The notes beneath the pieces are model-generated. The model was not told where the DNA came from. It saw only the letters and a program-made list of their open reading frames with translations, and searched no databases. Shown in pieces: positions 44,701 to 56,429 of a stretch of 64,000 nucleotides of DNA. A program made the translations under genes and the position numbers. The DNA is taken from NCBI GenBank assembly GCA_013396655.1, contig WBMV01007512.1:68765-132764 (forward strand), given 5' to 3'. The stretch comes from Campylorhamphus procurvoides (lineage: Eukaryota > Chordata > Aves > Passeriformes > Dendrocolaptidae). Each line of letters starts with the position of its first letter. Positions within the stretch are counted from its first letter, which is position 1.

Positions 44701-45552
44701 CCAGCTCATCCACGAACTCTGTCCCGCCATAGTACCTGTGGGGAAGGATGGGGCAGGGGCAAAACCAAATTCATTACTCAGAACAGTCCCTGTGACCACA
44801 CTGGGGAGAAACTGGGGTCATGCCCTGTTTGTGGCAGCCTCAGCAGACATGACCCCACTGAGATTGTCCCATGTGTGGCCAAGGAGGCAGGAGGGTCAGG
44901 TTGAGCTCTGGAAGAGCTTGGCTGCCAGCACACGGACATCACTTCCTCCCCAGAGGTGAAGCCTGGCAGGGTGGGTGGTTCTTCCCCTTCCCTGAGAGGG
45001 TTTGGGGTGATAGGACTCTGCCCCAGCCCCATACCTCTGTCCTGGGTAACCCTCAGAGTATTTGTTGTTCATGCAGGATCCCAGGGCCTCCAGGACTGCT
45101 CGGCTCGCAAAGTTCTCCGATGCAATCAGCTCCAGCCCCAGCCTCTGCCGCTGCTTCTCCTTCTTGATGATGCCATGCACCTTTGGGAGAGGGGAGAAAC
45201 AGCTTCATCCTGCAGGCTCTGCAGGAGACATGGATGCTCCAGCATAGCCTGTGCATCCTCTGAGGGCACAGGCCATGGAGAAGGATCTGGAAAGGTGCTG
45301 AAAGGAGATGAGATCTCCTCTTGGTGCAGCTGAGTTCATAGGTAGGGCACAGAGGATCGGTTCCAGCAGCTCAGCCTTGGACCTTGCCATGTCCCTGGTT
45401 CAAGGCGTTCACCATCCCCAAGGCTGTCTGGCCAGGCAGGGTCCAGAGGGGGCTCTCACCTCCGGGTCGTTGGTTTCCAGCGGCTCCAACACCATCTTGT
45501 TGTGGGAGGCCCAGAGTTCTGCACTGGGGAGGCTCTGTGTTGAGTTTGCCAT
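41726..45552 (-). CDS. SHMT1: SHMT1, cytosolic serine hydroxymethyltransferase (complete, 11 coding exons)
   Basis: Coding exons, in transcript order: 45552-45460, 45180-45035, 44735-44620, 44531-44371, 44209-44128, 43924-43712, 43473-43357, 43007-42885, 42640-42524, 42368-42258, 41895-41726; 482 aa (483 in human). PLP-dependent tetramer that converts serine and tetrahydrofolate to glycine and 5,10-methylene-THF. The PLP lysine sits in [11 protein letters not shown] at about residue 256. Other family motifs are [53 protein letters not shown] and [14 protein letters not shown] longer N-terminus than bacterial enzymes and no mitochondrial presequence point to SHMT1 rather than SHMT2, as does its place next to SMCR8. 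The ATG exon is preceded by a CAG acceptor, so at least one non-coding exon lies upstream. The exon starting at 45180 uses an AAG acceptor. Confidence 0.97.
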
Positions 45553-46249
45553 GTTCCTGCTGGATCCCAGTCACCTGCCAGTGGAGAGGGGAGTCTGTGG
45601 GATGGCAGAGGGGCTGCCATCACACCGTGTTCTTGAGTGCCACCTGCTCCCATCCCGTGTCTTCCCTGGGAACAGCCAGGGGCTGTGGGGTGAGGGAAAC
45701 ACACCCTCTGCCTCTGCTTGGTGTGATGGCCAGGCCTAGCAGCAGCCCCTCAGCCTGGTGATGCCACTGCTGCTCCCAGGAAGGAATAACAGCCCTGCTG
45801 CTTCTTTGGCAGGAAATAATGGGTCTTTTTACTCATTAACCCCGCAAGGACAGCGAAGGGCCGTGAGCAGGTTATTAAGCAATCCCACACAGTTTCCTTG
45901 TGCCAAGCTGCCGAAGTCCATGCCTGCTGTGAGCTGCCCTCGCTGGGCAGGGATGCTCGGCTGTGATCCAGCCCGGGGCTGCACTCACAGGGTGGGAATG
46001 CCCCTGCCAGAGGGGCTGGGCTGAGGAAAGGGCTGCGAGGGGAAGGGCAGGGTGCACTTGGAGCTCTGGCTCCAAGCAGGATGGCTGGGTCAGTGCATGT
46101 CACAGCGATACTCGCACCCACCGCTTTTGACAAACCCACAGAAGGCTCGAGGACAGAGCTCCTATTCCCCCTCCTATGAGACCGCCATGCCCACCCTCGT
46201 GGCGGACACCAGTCCAGCCCTGGCAGTTCGCTTGCCCTGAAGCTCCATC

Positions 46250-46660
46250 GTCACCTGGCTCTGCAACCCCTGTATCCTCGCTCCATCACCTCCCACATCC
46301 CTGAGCGGCTCCCGGTGACGCGCCCACCGTGCCCTGAGCCGGATGGCGGGGACCGGCGCTGCCTGCTCGGCTCTCCCCGCTCCCATCCCTCCCCTTTCCC
46401 GCAGGACTCCTACACGCGGCCGCACCGATCCCGATCCCGGTCCCGGTCCCGCTCCTGACCCCGATCCCGTTCCCGATTCCAATCCCTGTCCCGGTCCTGA
46501 CCCCGATCCCCTTCCCGGTCCCACTCCTGAACCCGATCCCACTCCTGACCCCGATCCCGATCCTGACCCCGATCCCGATCCTGGTCCCGATCCCGATCCC
46601 GGTCGCTGCCGCGCGGGATCCCGCGCGCTACCATAGCCCGCGTGGCCCCGCCNCTGTCAC
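46250..46660. promoter_or_regulatory. GC-rich region, probable SHMT1 promoter or first exon
   Basis: CpG-rich sequence about 0.7-1.1 kb upstream of the SHMT1 ATG exon, with a TGACGCG core near 46316 and a hexanucleotide repeat. Inferred from composition and position; no TSS can be read. Confidence 0.4.
46425..46604. repeat. CCGATC/CCGGTC hexanucleotide array
   Basis: About 180 bp of 6-bp units (CCGATC, CCGGTC, CCTGAC variants). One plus frame reads Pro-Asp/Pro-Gly dipeptides and one minus frame reads Arg-Asp dipeptides, but no flanking coding signal supports either. Confidence 0.9.
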
Positions 46661-46968
46661 CCTTCCTGTCACCCCTCTGCTGTCACCCCCAGCTCTAGCC
46701 CTGCCTGCCATGCACCCCGAGGTGCCTCTCCCCCAGCCCAGGGGTGTTCCCGGTGTCCCGAACCCCGGTGATGCCTCTCGTTTCCCCCATGAGCAGCAAG
46801 AGGGGAGCCCCCCCTGCCACCACCCTGCAGTGGGCAGGGAGCACTTCCAGCCACCCCACAGCCCCCCTGGCCGAGCCCGTGTGTCCAGGACAGCCGGGGT
46901 GCCCGGCCATGGCACAGGTTGGGCAGCAGAGCTGGCCCTGTCCCCGCTGTGGCACTGCAGCTCCTGTG

Positions 46969-47215
46969 CCCAGAGTGATACCCAGGAGCTCAGGAGGGAG
47001 GTAGCTGCCTGGGGAATCCATGGCACAGGCAGGAGAAGGGCTGTGTTTCCTTCACTCTTCAAGTCCAAGTTAGTTGAATGGGNTCCCCGTGCCCGGAGTG
47101 ATACCCAGGAGTTCGGGAGGGAGGGAGCTGCTGGGGGGGATGAGTGGCACAGGCAGGAGAGGGGCTGTGTTTCCTTCACTCTTCAAGTCCAAGTTAGTTG
47201 AATGGGCTTGGACAA
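46969..47215. repeat. Two-copy tandem duplication, period about 124 bp
   Basis: Both copies run from AGTGATACCCAGGAG (46974 and 47097) through CTGTGTTTCCTTCACTCTTC (47041 and 47165) to CCAAGTTAGTTGAATGGG. They differ by scattered substitutions and short indels. A single N (47083) lies at the junction. Confidence 0.9.
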
Positions 47216-47984
47216 CCTGCCCAGGGCCTGGTGGGGATTCAGGGGTTAAATCCACACACAGCAAATTGAGGAACAAGATTAGGGAATAAGTGATCCTACT
47301 AAATTCCTCGTGATCCCAAGCTATGGGAAAATGGGACGAGGCTGTTAGTCACTGTGGAGAGGAGCAGCAGAAGGGGAGTCAGCCAGGAGGTGAGACCACC
47401 CGCTGTGGGCAGAGTGGCCAAGGGACACGGCACCACCAGGTGAGTCCTGCCAGGACCTGCCAAGGTGTGTGAGCAGGAGGGGTGAGGAGAACAGGGGTGG
47501 TGGGTGGGTAAAGGGCTGATGGTTATACCTGGATACAGCTTGGCTGTCCTGCTCTTAAAGTGCACCTCCCTGCTAGGGGCTTGGTGAAGGAACAGTCTTT
47601 AACATTGTGTTACCAGTCTAGATGGGCTTTTCCCTCTTAAGTTGTCATTGGTGACCTGAAGCAGACTTGTCACAGCAGTGGGATCTGGGTTTCCAGCAAT
47701 CCTATGCTGTGGGCCATGGATGGAGGTGTTGCTCTGACAGCACTGACACCAACAGCAAAACCAGGGTTGGTTTCTCTGGTCGTGGTGGTTTCTGTGAGGT
47801 GCAGCTGCAGATGGACCTTAAAGAGAAGGACTTTAAATTAGTTATATACTAATTTATCTAACCTGGCTCTGCATATACATTTTGTGCATGGCTGCTCACA
47901 GAGATTTCCACCTCTCCTGAGCTGCAGGAGCTACAGATAACAGCGCTGGGTGCTCTTGTGATTTCAGGTCTTGTCTTGCTGGCG

Positions 47985-49070
47985 ATGGACAGCATCTCTT
48001 CTTCCCCTTCCCCCTTCTCTGCCAGCTGCCCCACCGAGCCGCCTGAGAACTCCACTGACCAGGACTATTACTCTGGGCTCCAGAAGACCATGCACATCCT
48101 GTCCATGGTGGTGTACAGCATCGCCTGTGTGCTGGGGGTGACAGGGAACGGCCTCGTCATCTGGATCGCTGGCTTCAAGATGAAGAAGACGGTGAACTCC
48201 GTCTGGTTCCTCAACCTGGCCATTGCTGACTTCATCTTCACCTTTTTCCTGCCACTCAGCATCGCCTACACCGCCCTGGGCTTCCACTGGCCGTTTGGGA
48301 AGCTGCTGTGCAAGCTGAACAGCACCATCGCCTTCCTCAACATGTTTGCCAGCGTCTTCCTCCTGACCGTCATCAGCATCGACCGCTGTGTGTCCGTGGC
48401 CTTCCCCGTGTGGTCTCACAACCGCCGGAGCCCGGAGCTGGCGGCCAGGGTCGCCCTGGCCACGTGGGGGCTGGCTCTCCTGCTCAGCTCCCCGTACCTC
48501 GTCTTTCGGGACACTGTGGTCAGTGCCAGGAACACCACCAGCTGCTACAACAACTTTGCACTGTCTGATGACTACGGGTCGGAGGCAACACGGAGGTTGT
48601 GGAGGCTGCGGCACAAGGCGATGATCGTAACGCGGTTCCTGTGCGGGTTCCTCATCCCTTTCATGGTGATTCTCATCTGCTACAGTGTCATTGCTGTCAA
48701 GCTGAAGAGGAGGCAGTTAGCCAGCTCTGCGAAGCCCTACAGAATCATCATTGCTGTCACAGTCTCGTTTTTCCTCTGTTATTTCCCCTACCACGTCTTC
48801 TCCTTGCTGGAAATCTCCAAAAACTCTTCCAGCCATGAGATGAAACTGGCCCTTTACATAGGGATCCCCTTGGTGTCCAGCCTTGCTTTCTTCAACAGCT
48901 GCATCAACCCCATCCTGTATGTCTTTGTGGGGCCGGATTTCAAGGAGAAGTTTCGCCAGTCCATCCTGTCGACCTTTGAAGGAGCCTTCAGTGAGGAGTC
49001 GGTCCTGGGCAGCCTGACCAGCCGGAGGAAGTCCAGGTCTGCTTCGGAAATGGAGGTCCCGAGGGTCTGA
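47985..49070 (+). CDS. Chemoattractant-type class A GPCR (FPR/CMKLR1/GPR1-like), single coding exon
   Basis: An intronless 361-aa receptor. An acceptor at 47967 leads into a short leader before ATG 47985, implying a non-coding upstream exon, as in many leukocyte chemoattractant receptors. Seven hydrophobic segments are visible. The N-terminus has an N-glycosylation site (NST, 22-24) and an acidic Tyr pair (DQDYYSG, possible sulfotyrosines). TM1 has GNGLVIW; Cys109-Cys187 is the expected disulfide. TM3 ends IDRCVSV (DRC instead of DRY, as in FPR and CMKLR1); TM6 has FFLCYFPYH; TM7 has FFNSCINPILYVF. The tail is Ser-rich (RRKSRSASE). Motifs such as FKMKKTVN, VWFLNLAIADF and SLVFRDT-like LVFRDT resemble CMKLR1, while AGF and the tail resemble FPR. 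Gi-coupled sensing of a peptide or lipid is inferred; the ligand is unknown and the exact ortholog is unresolved. Confidence 0.88.
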   Translation: MDSISSSPSPFSASCPTEPPENSTDQDYYSGLQKTMHILSMVVYSIACVLGVTGNGLVIWIAGFKMKKTVNSVWFLNLAIADFIFTFFLPLSIAYTALGFHWPFGKLLCKLNSTIAFLNMFASVFLLTVISIDRCVSVAFPVWSHNRRSPELAARVALATWGLALLLSSPYLVFRDTVVSARNTTSCYNNFALSDDYGSEATRRLWRLRHKAMIVTRFLCGFLIPFMVILICYSVIAVKLKRRQLASSAKPYRIIIAVTVSFFLCYFPYHVFSLLEISKNSSSHEMKLALYIGIPLVSSLAFFNSCINPILYVFVGPDFKEKFRQSILSTFEGAFSEESVLGSLTSRRKSRSASEMEVPRV

Positions 49071-49570
49071 GTGTGGAAGGGGCCGTTCTTTTATCTGCAA
49101 TTTGCCTCATTTCAGAGCTCTAATTGTGGGGCTGGAGGCTGTGAAGGGCTGTGCATGCTAACGAGGTGTGATTTGGTGCCTTGGGGGTATCTCAAACATG
49201 CTATGACACAATGGAAATAAATGAACCCTCTGGAGCTGCAGCAAGGTGGGGTAAAGTAGCAGCATTTTACTTCTTGTGCCTCTTGACTCTTCATGCCTCT
49301 TTCAAAGAAACAGCATTAAATGCAATGGCTGTATGTATTTTTGTAGGGTAATTGCTCGTAGAACACTCATCTTTTGTCTCCTCAGGCAGGACAAATAGTG
49401 GTTGTGCTCCTGTTACTCACGTTTGATGTACAGCATAACTATTTCTGAGCAATGATTGTCTCTGTTTGTGTTTGACAAGTTTCCAGCCCTTAAATGGCTG
49501 GGATCTGATATTTTGTATTGTTGATTAATGAATATTAAACCCCAATAAACATCTGCAAAACATACTAAGC
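49071..49570 (+). other. 3' untranslated region of the GPCR with two poly(A) signals
   Basis: AATAAA at 49216-49221 and again at 49544-49549, the second followed by TG-rich sequence. Alternative short and long 3' ends are possible. Confidence 0.6.
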
Positions 49571-52500
49571 CTGTTGTGTTGCCTGTGGGATAAAACACTT
49601 GTTGATCCAACCTGACTGAACGGGTTCATCTTCAGTAACAGAACAACTAGATAAAAAGATTAAACACCCAGAATTTGGAAACAAACCACTGGCATTAGCA
49701 GCAGCTCTCATGAGTGAAGTGGACAGGACACAATCTGGGTCTGAGGACTCGCCTGAGGCACTTGGGCCATGTGGATCTGATTGCCAGACCATGGTTATGG
49801 GTTATCTTTGGGTTTCAGATGTTTGGGTACATTTGAAAAACTGATTTGGAGGAGAAAGGAGAGCATGTAGCTGAGCTGGGTCTGATCAGGTTTCACATCT
49901 GCAAAATTCCAAGGATGCAGATGGTGGGGGTTTTCTTCCCAGGCTCCAACAGCTTCCCAAACTCTTAAATTTTTGTGGGTAGAAAATGTTGGTCACGTAA
50001 CAGGGAATGGCAGTGTTGAGGTGTTGTCATTCCCAGCCCACCCTCAGCATCTGATTGAGCAGGGAACTGTATCACACCCCTGTCTCCTGCTTTGCCCAAT
50101 TCACCTGTAAAACAGCCCAAGCTACCAATTGTCCTGTTCATCCTGTCAGAAACCTGCCTGGGAGTCTCATGGCTCTGATGGCTGGAAAATCTCTGACTGC
50201 CAGCCGGAACATATGAATTTACACGTCCCTCACTGTTCTGCATGGATGACATTACCGAGTGAGAGCTGTCACTTGGACATTGGGGGATTAATTATGGGTC
50301 TGCTGGGCCATGCAATATTGAATGAGGGTCATGATCCTAAAGGCACACATGTAATTAACCTTAAATTCACGCACAGACCCAGAGAGAACAGGGAACAATC
50401 CATATGTCAAGCTTGAGTGAACAGAGAGATTTACCCTTTGCCACAAATTGCTGCCTGTCATCCAGAAAAAACTGCAATGTTTGCAATGCAGCACGTAACT
50501 CCAGGGCTATTTACTTGCTCCTGGTGGTAAACTACAGCATCGATTCCTGTGTCAAGGTTGTGCAGACCTGCGTTTGCTCTTTCTGGTTTTCCTTATCTGT
50601 TTGCAGATCCCACGTAATTCCTTGTGACAAGAGACTCTGCAAGTGCTAGACCAAGACCTCAGACTCCTGTCATGCCTCTCTCCTCATCCTGGCAGCCTTG
50701 AGGGTCAGGATTTGAAGTGTTGACCTCATTTGTGGTAGGAAAGAAAGCCATTTTCTGGGTCATTTAAAAATCCAAAGTGGGTAAAGATTCCCAAGGGACA
50801 ATGTGATTTGAATGAAGCAGTGTGGCTGGGTGATCTAAGGAATTGCCACTGGAATAGCAGTAGGTAACAAACCTACAGAGCAGGATGTGCTTTACACTGA
50901 GATGGATCTGTCATCCTGGGTCTGATCCCTGCCCTTTGTGCAATGCAAAACTGTGCTGACAGCAATATGGGCCAGGCTGCCAAGGGACTGGTTTAAAGAT
51001 AAATCTCCTGTTGTATCGAGTTCCCTCATGTTCAGACTATCATTATCACAGGGATAATAGTGGTAGTCCCTCATTCCCAACTAGGAGGCAGGCTGTTCAT
51101 TCTCTCTGATACTTGCATTTGCCATATGTTTATCTAGAAAAGCTTAAATGAAACAAAAGAGGGAGGCATTTTCTGACCAGCAATCCAACGAGGCTGAGTG
51201 GCTGCTTTGGCAGCTGTGCCCCCCTGTGACACAGCTTTGCTCTCAAGGCTCTTGCAGGTGCCATCAGGTGGGTGGAACAGCCTGAACCCCCCAGTATTTG
51301 CAGTCATTGAGAAAGGTGCTGAACCTGCTGGCCCCTCATTGGTCCCCTGGAGGGGCCGATCCGACAGCCCCGCTCCTACAAGCAGTGGGCTGGGATGTGC
51401 AGAGCCACTGGGGTGTTGTGGGGTCCAGGCAGAGCCACTGGAGTGTTGTGGGGTCCAGGTAGAGCCACTGAGGTGTGGGGGGTCCAGGCTGTGCATGGGG
51501 GAGCCTTAGCTGAGAGAACAAGCAAGTTTTTAGTAAGCATCTAAGTCAGGGATCTCACCAGGGGATATTGCTGCCTTGCTTTGGAGGAGACACCATTGAC
51601 TCTGGAGCTGGGAGAAGCTGCAGAGGTATCAGGGAGGAAACCAGCTGAGGAGGACATGGCAAGTGCTAACCCAAGAGGAGAAAGTAATTTCTCCCTGGGA
51701 TCTGGATGGGAGCATGGAGATAAAAACTGGGCTTGGAATAGTCAAGAGGAAAGAGGGAGGAAGGAGTGGGAGTCAGGACAGCTTTGAAAGCACCAGCAGC
51801 AGGATAGTAAATACAAATGAATGGGGTGGAGACTGCAGCAGGTGAGGAAGTTCTCATTAAGGAGAGCTTAATGAGACAATAAAAGCCTCTGGGAAGCCTA
51901 ACAGTCCCTTTGCCTCTCCTGTGGTGAGACTCTCCTGGTGAGTAAAATCTTTGTGTCCCACTCTTGAGCTTGGGGAATTGATTTGTTAGATAAAGATTTG
52001 TTAGAGTTTGTTTAGCCTGGAGGCCTGAGAGCAGAACTCCTTCCACAGCTTGCTGAAATCAGGCAGGAAATAATATGGCAAATTAGAGGACCTGTATTGG
52101 TAAAAAGCTTCTCTTTGAAGGAGAGACTTTGCTAATAATGTCAGCAAATGGTGTAGGCTGAGCCTTACCCAGGTCTCCTGTCGTGGTGTAGCAGCTGGGT
52201 GAGGGTCCCACTCCCAGCATGGGGGTTAACATGTCTTTGTCAGCACTGAACTGGGGAAGACACAGGGTGCTCTTTCCTGGTTGCACTTTGCTCCTTCCCT
52301 GCACCTCTTCCAGCTCCTGCTCAGTGTACAGTGCAGGGCTGGTACCAAATCTTCCTCTACACCCCCACTTATGCATGCAAAGCACAGGACCTGCTCTCCT
52401 GCACTGAATTCTGCATTAATTTGCAAAGTTGCTCTACAGTGGCCACCTCAGACCCTTCCTGTGTGCTCACTAAATGGCTGCACAGGGCACAGTGCCTGTG

Positions 52501-55500
52501 TGCCCTTTGCAGAGGAACTGGAGCTTAGCAAGGTAAATGGCAAACCATGCTGGGACCCAGTTATGAGTGTTTGGCATGAACTCTGTAACTGTTCAAATTC
52601 CCTAAAACCACAGGACTTCACTGCCCAATTCAACCACTTATGTCTAAATGTGAATCAAATGGCAAACCACAGCCCTAAACATCAGGTGATGGATGTGAAC
52701 AGGATGTTGGGCAGACACTGCAGGACAGAGCTGCCCACACACAGCAAAGCAAGGAGAATCTGTGAACTAAGCAAGAGCAACAACCACTGGCCCTTGTTTC
52801 AGGGCAGTGTCTGTCCAAACCCTCACATCCAGCTCGAGCTGTCTGTCTGTGCAGGACCTGTTCCATGCTGGGTGTTCCCACAAACCTCTCCTTTTACTGG
52901 GAGGCTGGTTGGAGATTAACCCCGTGCCTGAGCTGGAGCTGATGTGGCAGATCAGTTAAACATTCCAGGCTGACCCGGAACTGGGAGCACAGTTGGGAAA
53001 ACAAACTGAGCTCGGGGAGCCCTTCAGTCAGAGTTCTGTGACTCAGGGGGAACAGGACTGTGACAAGTGAGTTGGTGCCTGTTTTCTGCAGACAGCCAAA
53101 CAGTAAGATTTGATAAAGCAATGAGTGCTGTTTAATGCCACAGCCCTTCACACACAGATGTGCTCTCTGCTCCAGGGCTTTTTTGAAGACACTGCTTCCC
53201 AGACATGGGGAATGTTATTTTGAGGTCACTCCCAAGACATGATAACATTACCCCTCCTTCCCTCTGTTGTGAAATCATTTTATAGCCACTTTGAGTTCTG
53301 CCTCCACAGCTGGGTAATATCCAAGGCAGAACCTTCTGGAAAATGGCTAAAGTTGCTCCACAGGTAGAGAAGCAAAAGGCAGAAGAGCAGGGAGGAGGTG
53401 GCCTTTGGGCAGTGCTCAGTGTGGAGGTGTCTGTGCTGCAGAGCCTCCGTGCAAGCTCAGGGGGACTGTGCAGGGTAGAAGATGCTTTTGTGATGTCTTG
53501 TAGGATCCTCTCTCTGTTGGGAGAGAGCAAACCTATTTACAAAGCTCTGTCAGGGTCAAATCAGTGTTTCTTTGGTGTGCCATGTCTGAGAGTTCTCACT
53601 GTCAGGTGGTTTTAATATCCACTTTTTTTTTTGAACAAAAACAACCCCAAACAAACAAAAAAAGCCAACCTGTCTAAGCAGTGATGGATGAAGCTCAGGA
53701 GCCTGAATGACAGCAGCATTTATCTTCTCTCAGGTGATGGATGCAGGCTGTCGTCCAGCCAAGTGCTGGATGAGCAGTGCCCTTCACCTTGGCTGGACTA
53801 GGTGTGTATGAGGGTTTTTTGCACATCTCTGCTTGCCAGGGTCACATCTGGATTAAGAACAACAAATCTCTGTGAGCCAGTGTATTCATACCCAGCAAAT
53901 TCTCAACATTCCTTAGATGACTGCTAATTGAATCATCATAAATGGAATAAAATCTGTGTGCTCATCTTGGAGCAACTGTTTGTCAAACTCTTAGCATTTG
54001 GATAGCATATTGTCAGATTAACAAATCCCTCTCCCTTGGGAGCTGAGATTTAAACTGACATTCCTCTGATCAGGAAAACAGAGGTAAGGAAGAAACTGAT
54101 CCTTTTTTCTAAGAAAACAAAGGCAATAGCCTTATAAAAAGGATGAGAAGACATGATCACTTAGTTCCTGATCCTGTGGTTTGCTTAAGTAATGTCAGGA
54201 ATTTGGGGCAGCACAAATCAAACAGTCAGCAAGTTCTGGATGCCCTGGGGTATTGAAAAATGCTTCTGGGGAAGGGTGCTAATTGCATTATGGGTCAGTG
54301 CTTCACCATGTGTTGTTTCTAGTTGTTCTGCATCAAACTGCTCTGCCACGCCAGCCTGCAGCGAAATCCTGCGAGAGAGGCTGGTGCCAAGAGAAATCTC
54401 CTCTGCTCTGTGAAGAGGCCAACAAAAAGCTCAAAACCCCTTCCCTTTTGTCCTAAAAGCCCTGAAACAAAAACCAGAACCTATGAGGGTCAATGACCCC
54501 AAACCAACTGCGGAAGCACCAGCCTGGGAAGAGGAAAACACAGACCAGGAACAGTGGGGGTGGTGAGGTTCTGGGAGAGGTTTGTTCTCTTACCCTCCAG
54601 TGTAATTTGGAAGAGGCTGTAGGAAAGGCAGAGGATCAGAGCTGCATCTCTGAGGGTACAGAGAGGTTGATGGCCTCTCTGCTCACATATTTCAAACAGA
54701 TGTCTTGGCTTTGTGTGAGCCTGCAAGTGGAGTGCTCGACATCTGGCAGCTGCTCCTGGTTAAATGGCTTCTCCTTCCCCAGCTCCCAGCCTGCGGAAAA
54801 AAGCAAAAAGAGGAGACAATTGATGAAGTCTTGGAATGTGTGGAGCAAGAAGCAAATGTGAAATATGGGGAAAACACTCATCCATGAGTATTTAAAATTA
54901 AAAATGCAGCTCATAACGGTTTCAAACTATGAATTTAATGTTGTCCTTTCACAGGCTTGTTTAAGTGAGCTGTTCAGTGGCTTTTCCTACTCTTTCACAG
55001 CCAGCGTGGACAGAAATACCTGTTGAGATGCTCAGCTTTGCTCCAGTGCACCCTGCAGGCCAAGAATAATCAAGTTTAATTGCTTTTTGTGAGAAAAGCT
55101 GCTGCAGAAAGTACCTAATTTGTACCTTTACACTAAATGCTAAAATTCTGATCCACAAAACGCTGTTCATCTTGGTCATACTGAGAAGTGTAATTTAAAA
55201 CAGGTTCTAGGCATGCAGTTAGAGGGAAAACATGATGTTTGGGGTTTTATTTATAGCAGGGAGCTTTATTCTCCTGTGTCTGTGAGGGATGACTGTAACT
55301 TCCTCAAAGCAATGAAAAGACTGTTTTGTTATGAGTGTCCTGGGATAAAGCTGGTGGTTTTTTTTTTTTAAAGAGGGTTCTTAAAACAAGAGTCTCACTG
55401 GAGGGGCCAAAAGAATCTTCATGCAGTTTATTCAGCGTGGCAAAGAGAGTCCTGACGGGGGACTGGATTAATCACGTGTGCTAATTAAATGCCTTCTCCT

Positions 55501-55780
55501 TCCCTGTGTGCTGGTGACAGGGAACTGAGAGGTCACTGATTGTTTTTTTTCTTAATCTCCTTTCCAGAAATGCCCCTTTCTCTGCAAACACTGGTGGCAA
55601 AGGCCAGAAGGTACCACAGAGACCAAGGAGATGGAGATGCCTGAGCATCCACACTTTTATTCCACAAGGATTTGGTTCTCGGGCTCTCCCAGGCCTGGAG
55701 AGGGTCGTGTTTTTGATGGGTAGGAGCCCAGTTTTGGTGTTTGGGTCCCCACACCATCCCAGGCCCTTCTCTTTCCCAGG
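49571..55780. other. Gene-poor intergenic interval
   Basis: About 6.2 kb between the receptor and PRPSAP2 with no recognisable protein gene or RNA. The longest open frame (52281-52919, 212 codons) has no domain features. Contents I can name are a 30-bp tandem repeat at 51401 and A/T-rich simple stretches (for example near 53620 and 55360). Confidence 0.6.
51401..51489. repeat. 30-bp tandem repeat, three copies
   Basis: Units starting AGAGCCACTG at 51401, 51431 and 51461, each followed by GGGTGTTGTGGGGTCCAGG-type sequence. Confidence 0.9.
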
Positions 55781-55789
55781 GAAGGGAAA

Positions 55790-55980
55790 CAGGGCTTGTA
55801 AAGGGTCTGGAAAATGTGTTTTCTGAGGAATGTCTGAGGGAGCTGGGTTTGTTTAGCCTGCAGGAGGTTAAACCTCATCGCTCTCAAGTACCTGAAAGGA
55901 TGTTGCAGCGAGGTGGGGACTGGTCTCTTCTATCGTGCCTGCAGTGAGGACTAAAGGAAATGCCCTTCAGCTGAGAGAGG
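55790..55980 (+). mobile_element. CR1 LINE fragment upstream of PRPSAP2
   Basis: Sense CR1 block: GGGAGCTGGGTTTGTTTAGC, CTGCAGGAGG, CTCAAGTACCTGAAAGGATG and a diverged GTGGGGACTGGTCTCTTCT. It ends about 200 bp before the CpG-rich PRPSAP2 promoter. Confidence 0.82.
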
Positions 55981-56184
55981 GGGGATTCACACCAGACACC
56001 AGCATTTATTTCTCCCACTGGCTGTGCAGTCACCATACCCGGAGGGCTCCTGAGGCGCCTCCATGTGGCCATGGGTCCTACAGTTCAGTGGCTACTGCTG
56101 GGGTTGGCAGTCACACTGGGTGATCTGTGCGGTCTCTTTGTAGCTTTGATGTCCCTAAAACTCTTTATTCTGTGCTTCCATGAG

Positions 56185-56429
56185 GGCGGCGGGGCTGAGG
56201 GAGGGCGAACATGGCGGCGGGAAGGGGCGGGGGGGGCGCCTCGGGCCCGCCCTCACTCCCGCCCTCACGGCCCGCCGCCATCTTGCCCGCCGAGCGCCGG
56301 AGGGGCCGAGCTCCGCTATCATCGCCTTATCTGTCTCTCATTCTGCTTCTCCCTCTGCCTCTCCCCACACAGCCCCTTCCCCTCCGGCCGGGCCGCCTTC
56401 TCCCGGGCCCGGGGGGCCGGAGCCGGCAG
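56185..56429 (+). promoter_or_regulatory. PRPSAP2: PRPSAP2 CpG promoter and non-coding first exon
   Basis: CpG-rich patch with GC boxes (GGGGCGGGG near 56225), a YY1-type GCCGCCATCTT (56274-56284) and a strong donor CAG/GTAAGG at 56429/56430. A leader frame from ATG 56211 stays open through the donor, but its Pro/Arg-rich composition argues for leader rather than protein. It is the closest CpG-rich patch upstream of the PRPSAP2 coding exons. Confidence 0.65.

Noticed and set aside
46343..46636. Asp-Pro dipeptide repeat protein (plus) or Arg-Asp repeat protein (minus)
   Set aside because: Simple consequence of a 6-bp DNA repeat; no flanking coding sequence.
51865..51960. Possible solitary LTR-like segment (AATAAA followed by a CTCTCCTGTGG-type stretch)
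   Set aside because: I could not find matching terminal repeats, a target-site duplication or retroviral coding remnants; the resemblance is too weak to call.
52281..52919. 212-codon open frame in the gene-poor interval
   Set aside because: No recognisable domain, no start or splice context, unremarkable composition; could be chance or part of a non-coding RNA, which transcript data would settle.
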